DNA of 64,000 bases from Lineus longissimus (lineage: Eukaryota > Nemertea > Pilidiophora > Heteronemertea > Lineidae): assembly GCF_910592395.1 (NCBI RefSeq), contig NC_088310.1:18793501-18857500 (forward strand). Reading direction: 5' to 3'. The position numbers were made by a program, and so were the translations under genes. The notes under the pieces are model-generated. The model ran no database searches, was not told where the DNA came from, and saw only the letters and a list, made by a program, of their open reading frames with translations. Positions 1-11,200 of this stretch are shown in pieces (the first letter of the stretch is position 1; each line of letters opens with the position of its first letter).

Positions 1-717
1 TTGTACATTTGAACATTTGTACGTGTGGCCGTTCGGTGTAAATCAAAAAAAATAAACATCGCGGGCGCGGTGTTACGTAGGTTTCGCCGCCGCAACTCTT
101 CACTTATTCACCCGTCCATTTGCCAGAGAAAGGATACGGTCAGTGGCTGACTGGGAGAATTACCAGGCAGATTCATAAAACTTTATCTAGCAATGTTTCC
201 TGATTCGAAAAGAAACATCACTTGATAGCGAAGATACCTTTGCTAAATCTCAATCGACAAGTCTCAGAAATCTGCGATCTCCGAAGATTTTTTCTTCATC
301 CCAAATACGATCTGGTAAATATTTCTGGTTTTGGTTTCACTCAAATTGCTTCCTGCAAGGAATGCAATTTTCACTGTAAAGTATATTCGCCATCAGCGGC
401 AAAACTACCCATCAAGTTGCACCCGTGGCTCCCTAATTGGCTGTGGCACTGACTCACGTATGACGCATGCGCACTCTTGTTTATTTTCGAGTATACACTT
501 GATGCCATGATATGGTAACCAATCGATGACGCACAGATCGAGAATTGACCATTTGAGTGCGGAGAATTAGGCTAATGTTCGGACTCTGCTGTTTTAAACA
601 GCTAATTAACAATTAGTCAACTATAGTCTTCGAGCTGAGCAGTTCTAAGATGGACAGTTCTCACACCTGAGTCATTAAGTGGTCTTGCCATGGAATGTGT
701 TCTCGTTTGATATGACT
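1..717. other. Left-edge non-coding stretch
   Basis: No recognisable gene. Open frames here are short and have no family resemblance. An AP-1 type TGACTCA word sits at 450-456 and a TGAGTCA at 668-674. The stretch ends at the target-site duplication of the element that starts at 726. Confidence 0.5.
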
Positions 718-1148
718 AATTATCACCCCCCCCCCCCCCCACTCCCCTTATTTAGGGAGTACATAGGCTTGTTCCCAAGTTTTAAAATCACCCCCTAATG
801 GAAGGAAACAGCATTTTTTTGTACCCCCTATTTGCGGGCTTTTGTGAGGAAATTGACCCCCTATTTTAAGGAAGGATTTGATCTTATTGAGGCCCGAGCA
901 GAGTGTAGGAGTTGAGTGTAGCTCAACTACATGGAGAGGGAATTGACACGATTACCAACACCCCTGACGGACCCTATTCTCTCTGCAGCGTGGAAAGAGC
1001 GGAAAATAGCAGTAATAACACCCCTATTTATTGATTTTTCGGGGATTTTTCCCCGAAACAAGAGTGAAAATTAACCCCCTTTTCCCGAAAAATCGGGAAC
1101 GCGCCTGCGGCCCCCTTGACTATGGAAGTGGGGGGGGGGGAATTATCA
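718..1148. mobile_element. hAT-like miniature element with 8-bp target duplication
   Basis: The 415-bp element spans 726-1140. It opens with a run of 15 C and closes with a run of 11 G, so the termini are inverted repeats made of homopolymers. It is flanked on both sides by the identical octamer AATTATCA (718-725 and 1141-1148). An 8-bp target duplication is typical of hAT-class DNA transposons. The interior holds degenerate copies of ACCCCCTATTT and a small hairpin near 1038-1061 (TTTCGGGG/CCCCGAAA). It has no transposase coding capacity and is therefore non-autonomous. The superfamily assignment is inferred from the duplication length only. Confidence 0.65.
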
Positions 1149-1334
1149 TTGTCATAACACAGTTGCTTACATACATTATACACATGCTTTTACAATACAT
1201 TGATAACATTTGTTGGGCTACCAAATGTACATCTTGTACGTCATGACGTGAAGACACAGAGAACTTCTTTAAAAGTACACTCGTGCCACTGAAAGACTGT
1301 AGAAATTGTCAATGCAGTTTGTAATCTGTAATCT

Positions 1335-1534
1335 ATACATAGATTAACAATAAAGCCAAGACAATCTTTAAGGTATTCATGAGAAATCAAAGCATTTGGT
1401 GATAAAGTCGTGATTCCATCGTGTCTTTCCGAAGGTCAATCTCTCCCTCATGACACCTACAAGAGAGCATGATGAGCAATGACACCCCGGTCAGAAATTT
1501 GAGCCAATAAGATCAGATACTGTGTCCCCGTATC
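1335..1534. repeat. Dispersed repeat, copy A (partner at 20232)
   Basis: This stretch shares a colinear series of words with 20232-20402. Examples are CATAGATTA, CAATAAAGCC, TGAGAAATC, GATTCCATC, CAATCTCTCC, CCCCGGTCAGAA and TTGAGCCAATA. The copies have diverged by substitutions and small indels, so the insertion is old. It lies just upstream of the tRNA-Met gene. The family was not identified. Confidence 0.6.
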
Positions 1535-1626
1535 GTACTATCCTTGATACAATCGTTATACTTTGCCTTTGCGGCAAATCCAAGCAAATTAAGGTAAAGA
1601 CCGTGTTAACCCTGGTATCGTCAGCC

Positions 1627-1699
1627 GCCTCGTTAGCGCAGTAGGCAGCGCGTCAGTCTCATAATCTGAAGGTCGTGAGTTCGATCCTCACACGGGGCA
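1627..1699 (+). tRNA. tRNA-Met (CAT), elongator type
   Basis: This is a 73-nt intronless tRNA gene. The acceptor arm GCCTCGT pairs with ACGGGGC (one G-T wobble) and A is the discriminator base. The D-arm carries AGCGCAGTAGGCAGCGC, the anticodon loop CTCATAA contains CAT, and the T-arm reads GTGAGTTCGATCCTCAC. It matches the animal elongator tRNA-Met almost base for base, not the initiator. A T-run around 1719-1724 can terminate RNA polymerase III. The internal A and B boxes are intact, so it should be functional. Confidence 0.96.
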
Positions 1700-3357
1700 T
1701 GTTCCCAAGTGCGGCTTCCTTTTTTCATCAATCTTGATTATCAAGATGGATAAAGACAAGCGCCACTCAGGACTCTACATCCTTTTTACTTACTACTCCA
1801 CTAATTATCTTCTAGTGTATCTAATTCGACATTCGATATCAAATAAAATGTAATTGCCTTTTTTTCTGTTGCTCAATAACGGCATTGCACAATTAGCTAT
1901 TTATATAATCGATGAACAACGAATTTTGGAACTGCATTGGAACCAATCCCATCCTTTTGCCGAATAATCCATTCCTCAAATAGCAGACATTTTACTTGTT
2001 TCTAAAATAGACTCAAACGTTCAGAGCATTAAGACGTGCTGTGGGAGATCGCAAGGAACCCTCCCGCACCAGGGAATTGCAAAGCCATCCGTCCTCGTCA
2101 ATATATTCGTGAGAACATACACGGAAATAATACGATTGTTTTTTCACCTCATCAGGATGAGTGATACCGTCCTTGAGCAGTCGTGTTATTTGCTTCCAAG
2201 TAATCAACCTTGAGGGTAATGTCTTGGATTAATGACGCCGCCATTTCACTTGTTCCCTAATTGCATTCTCTTCTGTCCCCGGATTTAGCAAGGCAGATTC
2301 GGCTCGATTGACACCCTGGATTGCCTGATGGATGGTACATGATGAATTTAAAGATCGACGAAAAAACACACCTCACACGGGGCAAGTTCCAAAATGCTGC
2401 ATTTTTTGTAAAGAATGAAAAGAACAACAATATTGTTACGCAATGACCAAGTGGATAAATGGTTGAACACTTTTATTTTTATTTTTACTTGATGTTAGCA
2501 TCGCCTTTGTTCTTATTGAATCAAAATTTGATATTTCCAAACAAAGAGTGGCTAAAAACCCACTTCAGCTCGACTATCGAGCTTTGTATAGTTTTCAAAC
2601 GCAGAAATATCCATTCACAAAACTCGAGCCAATTTAAAGAAATGGATTTGATTTTATGATATCGCATTTCATGTGAAAGAGACTCTCATCATTATTGCAA
2701 ACGGGGTCAAATTCCTCAGCGAGATCTTGAATGAAACTGGTAATCTTTGTAATAAATTGCTATAAATCTTCCAGGCTCCGGCGGACTTTGACACCTTGAT
2801 TTGTAGTAATAAGAGAGAGGTGTCACTTAACTCGAGAACTGGATCTGCGATATCAAAGTTACCGCACAAGTGATATTACACTCGGCTAATTTCAATCTCT
2901 GGAAATACAAAAGTTGGTACAGACTGGTGTGTTACGTGATTCACGCCGCGTGCGTACCCTGCCGCTCTGAGTCACGTACATGTAGCGTCAAAAGCGTCCC
3001 TTCACCAACAAAACTCAACTTTAAAATATTCATGAAAGAATCTAACTGCTGAGTCTTTTAGTTTAAGACGCATGGTTGACTCGTTAATTTTCGAAATGAA
3101 ATTTAAAAGTTCGAATGTTAAAAATGATAATCTGTAAGCTCGAAATGATTAAGTGTAGTGTCGGAGACATTCGAGCGGAATTGACACTTCATACATATTT
3201 CATGAGAGATGTTTCTACGCCGTTACGCTTAGGACACATTACGCGATTGGATTGTACCATTTTGAGACCTCTGTTTGATGTACGATAAATTGCGATGGAC
3301 CCCTTCTTCATTGGGAGCTACATGTACTAGCACTAGATTTCAGACCCTGATATGGCC
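1700..3357. other. Spacer between tRNA-Met copies
   Basis: No protein gene recognised. A 14-nt tRNA 3' remnant at 2371-2384 (CCTCACACGGGGCA) is followed by a flank resembling the one after the intact tRNA (GTTCC..TGC..TTTTTT). This indicates a third, mostly deleted copy of the tRNA unit. Confidence 0.5.
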
Positions 3358-3429
3358 GCCACGTTAGCGCAGTAGGCAGCGCGTCAGTCTCATAGTCTGA
3401 AGGTCGTGAGTTGATCCTCATACGGGGCA
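3358..3429 (+). pseudogene. tRNA-Met (CAT) pseudogene
   Basis: It is very close to the gene at 1627 but 72 nt long. One base is missing from the T-loop (GAGTTGATC instead of GAGTTCGATC), which destroys the B-box TTCGA core. The acceptor arm GCCACGT against ACGGGGC has an A:G mismatch. The anticodon loop reads CTCATAG. The upstream ACCCTGATAT and the downstream TGCGG..TTTTT flank also resemble those of the intact copy, so the duplication included flanking DNA. Transcription from the damaged B-box is doubtful. Confidence 0.8.
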
Positions 3430-6400
3430 ACTTCACAAATGCGGTCATATTTTTACTCTAGAAATGTAGTAAGGTTTGCTGTCTTCATTATTCGATATTT
3501 TCAATCTATCGCCCAAGGAGGGTGATTGCTTTTTGAGTATCATTTTTCGCTTTTTTTCATTGGGTTGATGTTTCGGAAAATTGACCGAGATAAAAAGGGC
3601 CGGAATGGTGAATGACTCAGTACAACTACATCATGACATGTACGTCTAGTGCGTCAAGTGTAATCACGGAAAAGGTCGGAAACATTCGGCGATCAGGAAG
3701 GCCAGTCGTTCCGGAAACACTCAACTCTGATTCTACATCACTTCCGGCCATAAGTGGTGTGCGTCATCTCGTTGGGGGTTTCCAACCTCGTCCATATCAA
3801 TTTCAGAAACAGTCTATACATCACGTGCTTAGTGGTACGATGTACAACATACCTGATATAGGTTTGATGTTGACGAGGCTGTCCGGTCGATGTCCTTGGT
3901 GAAGAGGTAGTCATTGAAAGAAAGAAAAACGCTTGAAAATATGAATCAGGAGGATCCTTGAGAATTATCCTCACCAATGACTAAGTGACAAAGAAATTGG
4001 ACGTTTCATTTATTTCGTTTGCTTGCATTTTTCCTTTTCATCCGAAAATCTACCTTTTGACGGTGTTAAGTTTACACAGATTAAACCCGTCTGTTTGAAA
4101 CTGATCGAAGCTATCAGTTCTGTATTGTTTAGTTATAAGAAGATAGCTTCGAATTCTGAAAGTGAGAGCGGGCGCTGATATCATGGAGGGTAATGACAAA
4201 GCAAAAACACATTTTGCGGTCATCAGTTTCGGTTAGATAGTCCCCAGACCTACGGACATTCACGTCAATCATGTGCAATTCGAAGAAGATATCTATAGAG
4301 TTTTTCTGAAACATCCTGTATAGTGTATACCCATTGCTTCCAAAGAATGCGCAATGAAATGAACATATCAATGGTATCTTCCCGCCATCTTTCCTTATAT
4401 TCGCCCGGAGCCGGGCATGAGCTCATGCGTCTAGAATGGTCACTATTCTGGGCAGGTCGCCGCTATTCCTCTTTATCTTCTTGTTAGTGGCTACTAATGC
4501 TAGCTTCGTTGATACCAGTTATCGTCAGAGATAATGGACCAGTGAAACTAGCCTTTGATGCAGCGGTACTGATACAGCGCATTATCAATATTCGATTGAC
4601 CATCCGTGGCGCCTGGGTTCCCATTACCATTGGGAGGGCAAGAAGGCGAAGATACCAGCAAGAACTCGGAAGTCGGGCAGCATTCAATAGGGAAAAGTTA
4701 GTTTAGAAAACATGACCTTTGAAAATGTCAATTGACTTTTGGGAAGGTCAGTTTAACATGACCTTTGAGAAGGTCAGTTCAGATAACATGACCTTTGGGA
4801 GGGTTGTGAGTGCCTTTTGGTCTAACCAATGAAAAATAGAACCCTACCGCTTGGCTCAGAAACCTGCCCTCGGCACGAAGAGGAAAGCGAGAGTAATCAA
4901 TATGACAGGGTTTTTTAGACGTTGGGAAAAGTAAGGAAAATAGTATGACCGATGTTAAATGTCCTTCAATGACCTTGATACCAATATCCTTTTTGCGAAA
5001 CGACCTTGCACTTTCAACCCTAATCATATGAAACACCAGGGAAATATAATCCCCACCATGTTCAGGAAATACGACTCATCCAAGAGAAATTGAAGAAATT
5101 TGAATTTGTAATCTATTTCTCGAGAAATTTCCTGTGGGAGTGGACTGGCCTCTGGCCGGCGCCATCGATCTGACGAAAGCAGCTCATTCTGTTCATCTTG
5201 GGATGCATACAGTCGTAGCACTGGAAGAGGCAACTGGTGGGTGCATGCCGCAATATGATGATTAATCCCCTTTGTTGATGCCGTATATACACGAGGTCTT
5301 AATGCAATTTATCCATTATTTTCATTTCTGGCCGGCCATTGATGATAAATGCTTTCAGAGAATCCTTTATATTGGCCTTGAGACTCGTCAGCTTTCACGG
5401 ACTTGATTTACGAAGAACCGTTTATTTTTAGAGAATATGCCTTTACTGATACATCAATACAATCTGATTATTTTTCTGAGATTTTTTTTTGTCAACACAT
5501 ATATGCATCCCTTGAGGTTTTTTCAGCGAAATAACAACCCTCTAAGGTTTTTCAGAATCTCAAAACCAATTATACGAGTTTTTCACCTCCCGCAAAAACC
5601 TCTTCGAGGTGCATCCTTGTGTTGGCTGCAAAAGAAGGTAGTATCCATCTAGCGAGCGGGTCAACAGCGCTGAAAGAAAGAAAGACACCTTCCACAAAGT
5701 CAAATAGATACGGCGCAAATTATGACCGCTTTTAGTGGACAACGCCATTGATCGGACTATGATGATGCCATCACAACGCTTTCTTTGTTCGTCAGAACGC
5801 ATATCGCCTTTTTTACTGCAACCATCATTGTTTGCGGCCACTGCTTACAGAAACATTATTCCCGGTGACAAAGCTTCGAGTTTTTTTATTCCCCAGTGTT
5901 AGCTTGACCAGTGAGTGACGGATCAAACAACTCGAAGAACTGAGCGCAGGAAATGGCGGATTGGGTATCGCTAATCGCCATACTCGATCATGAAACGTCA
6001 AGAATTGGTACATGACAGGAATCGATGACGTCATTCACATCTTTAGAATGACCAATCGAATGAGAGAAAAAATGCACTGGTCAAGGGATAGGTGTTTTTC
6101 TATGCATCGAACGCGTCTCTGATGAGGTTTTGGGCAGCTCGATCATTTCTCATCACAAATTAAACCGTTGGTAGGAAGGTCAATGTAATGAATTTGTGGC
6201 ATGGGCGGAATAGGCAATTACGGTAAAGCAACAGAGGGATGATTCGTCACTTTTTTATCAAATCGTCCTTTTTCTTGTGTAACCGATTGCAATGACCATT
6301 TCTATCATGCGTTACGAAGTAACGTGTGTTCATTCAAAAATAACTTACTGCGTACGTTAATCCAAACGTTGCCGACTTGAAAAAGAAAACTTGGCATCAC

Positions 6401-7969
6401 ATTTGTAGTGGTATGTACGTTTGGATAACCTCATATCTTACATTGCAGAGGAATTGATGTCAATGGAATGACTGACGGGTAGAGCATTTATAAGAATGCG
6501 TCACTGTCGGGCCATTTGGCGTCTTCTAATTGCTGGCGCCGACCGCAGACCCACGATGCCTCATCAGGCGGTTATTTGGAGATAACCTTGGGCGCCATCA
6601 AGACCATCGCAGCCATGCTCAACCCCGGATTTATCCAGATTATCTAAATTATATTAATATTAGTAACTCATCCGTATTTGATAAAGTCTCGTCCGCATTG
6701 CGATCTGATGACTGTTCGTGACGTCATCAATTCTCCGCTCTTCTCTTGGGGAGGGTGATTTGTACATTTTTGAAATGTCGATGGAAACTTGATTATTAGT
6801 GAAGAATGGCGCTGAGCTTAAATTGATGACCGACGACTTGGGAGTTTGTCCGAGACGAGATTTAATTATCGAGATTTATCCTTGATATCCCGCAGACTTT
6901 CTCATGTTTGAGTCGTGATGGCATCTCATACCGTTTAAGTAGAGTTACTTCTACGCATAAGCTATGATTCCTCAAGAGGAATGGCGGACTTTGAGAAATA
7001 CCAGTGGCCTGAAGTATGGCTCATTCATATTCGTATGAAATTAATTGATCAGTCATCGATATGATGGTTACAGGATGTTTTCTGGCGGAAAGTTTCTCTT
7101 GCGCTTTTCATCACTTGAATCCAGGTTAAGACTATTAAACGGAGGCATAATACATGTATGTCAGTCGTTACACCTCAACAACATGCTAGATTGCATCACA
7201 GCAATACACACTAGGAAGATTTTAATTGAAATCAACGCTGATTTGTAACAAATTACTCTAGAATGTTTGAACCAATTTAAGCCAATTCACTCAATTTGCA
7301 GCGACATTATTTCACTTAGGTTACGTGTCAGCAACCACGAATATTCCATCAACAAATTTGTTATATTTCTCACCAGTTTCCCCGAGTTTATTTTCACTGC
7401 ACTCACCTCATGGCAGTGCTAAATGAAGAAGTACGCTTCGATGAGTCAGGTTCGATAGAAAAGTGATGAACGGAAAAAACATACCATCACTGCGACTGTC
7501 AATTTTAATGGAATAGAATGTTACCGTGAGAGACGCGAAGTTATACTGACGCTTTTTCCACCCGTTTCGTTGCTTTTCTGGTGACACTCTCCCTCCTTTT
7601 TATCTCTTATACGACATTAGCTGATTCAGATTATTTTGCTCGCAGGTGATAAGGAACATTGACAAAATTAGTACCAACATGCTTTGGTCTTTTCTGTTTC
7701 AGTGCTTTAGATTTATGTTTAGAACGCAAATAATACTAAGGATTAACTTCGAAGGAAAACCATTTCGAGAAGATGATATGTACATTCCAAACACATTACA
7801 ATCTAATTTAATGGATGTTTTTAAGTATCTCATTAATGAACCATGTCCCTTTTCTATCATTGCAATTCTCAAAGTGAATCTATGTACACAAGTTAATTAA
7901 ATAAAAGGACGACAGGTTTCCGGAGTTCTCGTAATTTATTTGGCCTCATCATCATTCCTCCTTTTGAGG
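3430..7969. other. Gene-poor stretch
   Basis: No gene recognised on either strand. CRE octamers TGACGTCA are present at 6026-6033 and 6719-6726, and a TGACTCA at 3613. The only structured element is the hormone-receptor-like repeat cluster near 4.7 kb, listed separately. Confidence 0.45.
4714..4800. repeat. Tandem degenerate repeat with TGACCTTTG/AAGGTCA words
   Basis: Three copies of ACATGACCTTTG lie between 4729 and 4797, interleaved with AAGGTCA words. TGACCTTTGAGAAGGTCA at about 4759-4776 is an everted pair of nuclear-receptor half-sites spaced by 6 bp. The arrangement came from local tandem duplication. A receptor-binding role is an inference from the AGGTCA half-site alone. Confidence 0.45.
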
Positions 7970-8216
7970 GTTGACCATTAGCATCACTATTCTGGCTAGA
8001 ACTCGAATCCTTAGCCAATTAGAAGTCTTTTTCAAACGAAGTGAATGCCACTTTCAAGGCTGTGAGCCTTTTTTCCAGAGAACAACCTCCTTTGATGTTT
8101 TAGATGGGAATTCACTTCATTTTGAATTTGTTCTGATTGCTTAAGGATTTCCACTTCTATCCAAAATTGCTTCGGGATTTCTCTTTCTAACCAAAATGGT
8201 GGTCCCTATGATCAAC
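7970..8216. mobile_element. Foldback MITE, family GGTTGACC, copy A
   Basis: The left end GTTGACCATTAGCATCAC and the right end, read on the other strand as GTTGATCATAGGGACCACC, are imperfect terminal inverted repeats. The inner segments GAAGTGAATGCCA and GAATTCACTTC also pair, so most of the element folds back on itself. The same family occurs at 50810-51015 with the same internal order. There is no coding capacity. Confidence 0.7.
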
Positions 8217-11200
8217 TCTGAAAAGAAAACCTTTGGTAACCCCAGCAAATATATCTTCAGTCGCCAATATCATTAGTGCATGTTTCATAACATGCATCCG
8301 AATATAGAAATACATAAATACATAGCGTATTAGCTATGACGTATATAACTCGACCAGGAATGAGTCATCCAAGTATACATGTGTTACATAGAGAAATATG
8401 AAACTTGTGGTCGCTTGTGATGCCAACAACAATGGTATCGGATGAAATGGCCACAGGCGGTACTTGCAACGAGCATGCAATCGCCTTTAGGCCACAAGGA
8501 AGAACAATGGATTTATTTCATAACGCAGAATATGGATTTATTGAAATCAACATGTGTTTTAATGTTCATATTCTGTTGCACTCAGTGTAAATGACTGATT
8601 TGACAGAGCACATATTCTTTAACTACTTAGGGCAGTTGTTAAAGAAAATCAGTGAAAACTCGATTTTGACCAAAGATTCTCACAAAATTATGTAATCGAA
8701 TACAATTGTCGCTGTCATATAATATCACTTACATATACTTTCTAAAGGGTGACACAAACTACAACTTCTGTGGTAGAAGAGCCGGCGTATCGGTTGTTTC
8801 CCATATTTATGATCCGAAACACGGTGTGACAGCGGATATAGTCCCCCTGGAGTCATAGTCCGGTAGCATTGTATTTGATTAAATAAGCAGCATGATCTAT
8901 TGTACCGCTAACCCTAACCAAAACATTTAGCAATGCGGGCTATTGTTATACGGACTATCAGCCCTAGGACTACTATCCCTTGCACACCGGGACAATTTTT
9001 AGTACTTAAGCATGGTTAAAATCAAATTCCTTTAGCATGTCAAAAGCAACTTAACAACGATAGATAACTTTGCTGATCGCCAGCGCATTACGTCATGGAT
9101 AATAGCATGACTCTTCTCCGTTCCGTTTGGCTGTCAACTTCGAAAATAACATCTTCCAAGTTATCTTTTCTTTTTATTCTACCACACAACATTCATGAGC
9201 GTGTTAAGCCCAATCTCGATAAACCCGCACTTTTTATCACTCGCATCAGCTTTGCCATACGCAAGGCTTTTAGCATCGCCAAAAGGTCGGGGACAGATTT
9301 TTTCTGGATAAATAGGTTAATCGGGAAGAGTGGGTTCGCCTGTCAATCGAAATTGTTCAGTTTTTCCCAACAGTGTCCATTGTCAGTTCTGTATCTCCTC
9401 GGCAAAAAATCGCATCCTCCAGGGGCATGTTGAGTCACATGTGATGACGTCACGCCTGAGCGGTGCTAAAAGGTATACGGTGGGAGTTCTTTGACTTCTA
9501 TATTGCTTCTAGGGTTTCTTTAAAGGTTAGTGATGTTATGAGCGGATGATTAGTTTACGATCGTATAAGGTTTTACCTATCCCTTTGTGAGTCATCTGAG
9601 GTATTTCAATAAAGGGTCCAAGGTGTATTTGACACCCACTGAACCTGTTGCTGAAATCTGAATGAAGAGATTGAATTCCTTGATGAGACATCTTGTCATC
9701 CTTTTCTCCTCCAAGTACAGTCATACTAAGGAAGAAGGGGGGCTTTTGAAACGGTGCGGTTGTTGATCAAACATGCTAGTTTTCATTGCCGTATGGATAA
9801 GGTATAGGTTGACTTTTCATATTGGCGACGGAAAATGTTGGCGGCATGCTAGGAGCTCAGTGCGGTTAAAGGGTTGTAGATAAAACATGTTAGTTTTTCA
9901 TTGACGTGTGGATGCGGTATTGGCTTATCTTTATTGTAGGCGACAGAAATTGTTGGCGGCATGCTGTATTTGACGACGATCTCATAATTTCCCCTTTTTT
10001 CTATTACCTTTAGCCTATTCTTTTAAGATTGCAAAGACACCAAATCAAAAACATGAGCAATGACCAGTGAGCAAGTCTTCATGTCGTAACAGGCAAACTA
10101 AAATATAACTGTCATCCATTTAGTGCCTCGCCTAGTTTCACCACCTTCTGCGGACGGGGGCCTGTTTAGTGACTCAGACCGTACGGTATAATGCCCGGTT
10201 CTTGTGATGGAGAAGACTGGTCATCTTGCCGATGGGGTCATCGGAACAGCCCGATGACTATGCCTTATTTGATAAATGTTATTGTCAACTGGACCAAGAA
10301 ATTGTCTTGCCTCGATGGTTAGTCTAGTTGCGCTTCTAATTGAATGCCGAAGTGCTGAAGAGGAGTTATGAACATGGTTAATGAAATTATGTGCCAGTGC
10401 CGTGGATATGGCCAATATTCTTTCTCAAAAAGCCAACCTCTGCAATTTGCATCAAGGCTCCCTGTCGTCACCTCATTGGTCTGCAGAAGAAGGTAACGGG
10501 GCTTGCCATAGAAAAGGGTTAGGGGCCAAGTTGAGTTCACTAATGAACACTATGTTTTGGTTATCTTCGACTGCCCACTGCCCACTTCAGTTGGCGCGTC
10601 TCCCGCCGTTTGCCGTCAACGGACACGCCACTAAAGCATCGGACGTGCATGATGAGCTTCTGCTGGAAAGACATCGCTGACCATCGCTGACCATCCTGCC
10701 AAACCCAAGACAGTCCTTCTCTCCTTCGGGCCGGCCATACGCGTACATCCCTCGCCCATCATCCATCGTTTGTTGTCAACGAAACTGCTCCAATGGCAAG
10801 ATGGGACTCGAACCAGCTTTCTTTGCCCAAGCCTTTATTCAACCACTCTCTAGCCGTCACTCACAACTCCGATCCATTCGTTTTCAAATATCTTAAAGCC
10901 TATACAAATCAGTGCGTTATCATCAGTTACGTACGTCCCCTCTCCCGTGCTCCCGCCACTCCTCTCATTGAGCCCACTCTGACAATCAACTGAGCTGACT
11001 GATCTAAAGACAGACGATTCGGCATCAGGGAATTACCGACATAGTTTTGCTGTCTTGCTATCCTTCGCGCTAATGGTGGAATGACATCACAGATCATTTT
11101 CTGACTCCCGAAGTAGTTTGCGTCTGCACTTCTGGCCCGTCCCCGTCACCCTCCGCTTGCTGTCAACTCATCCACCCGTGATCCTTGGATGACATCACGC

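Noticed and set aside
8910-8925. TAACCCTAACC as telomere-like repeat
   Set aside because: Only about two units, embedded in ordinary sequence. Not an interstitial telomere array.
9095-9433. 112-codon plus-strand open frame
   Set aside because: No recognisable domain and no splice or promoter context. The length is within chance for 64 kb in six frames.
10795-10830. Possible minus-strand tRNA T-arm (GGTTCGAGTCCC when reversed)
   Set aside because: No matching D-arm, anticodon arm or acceptor pairing could be assembled around it.
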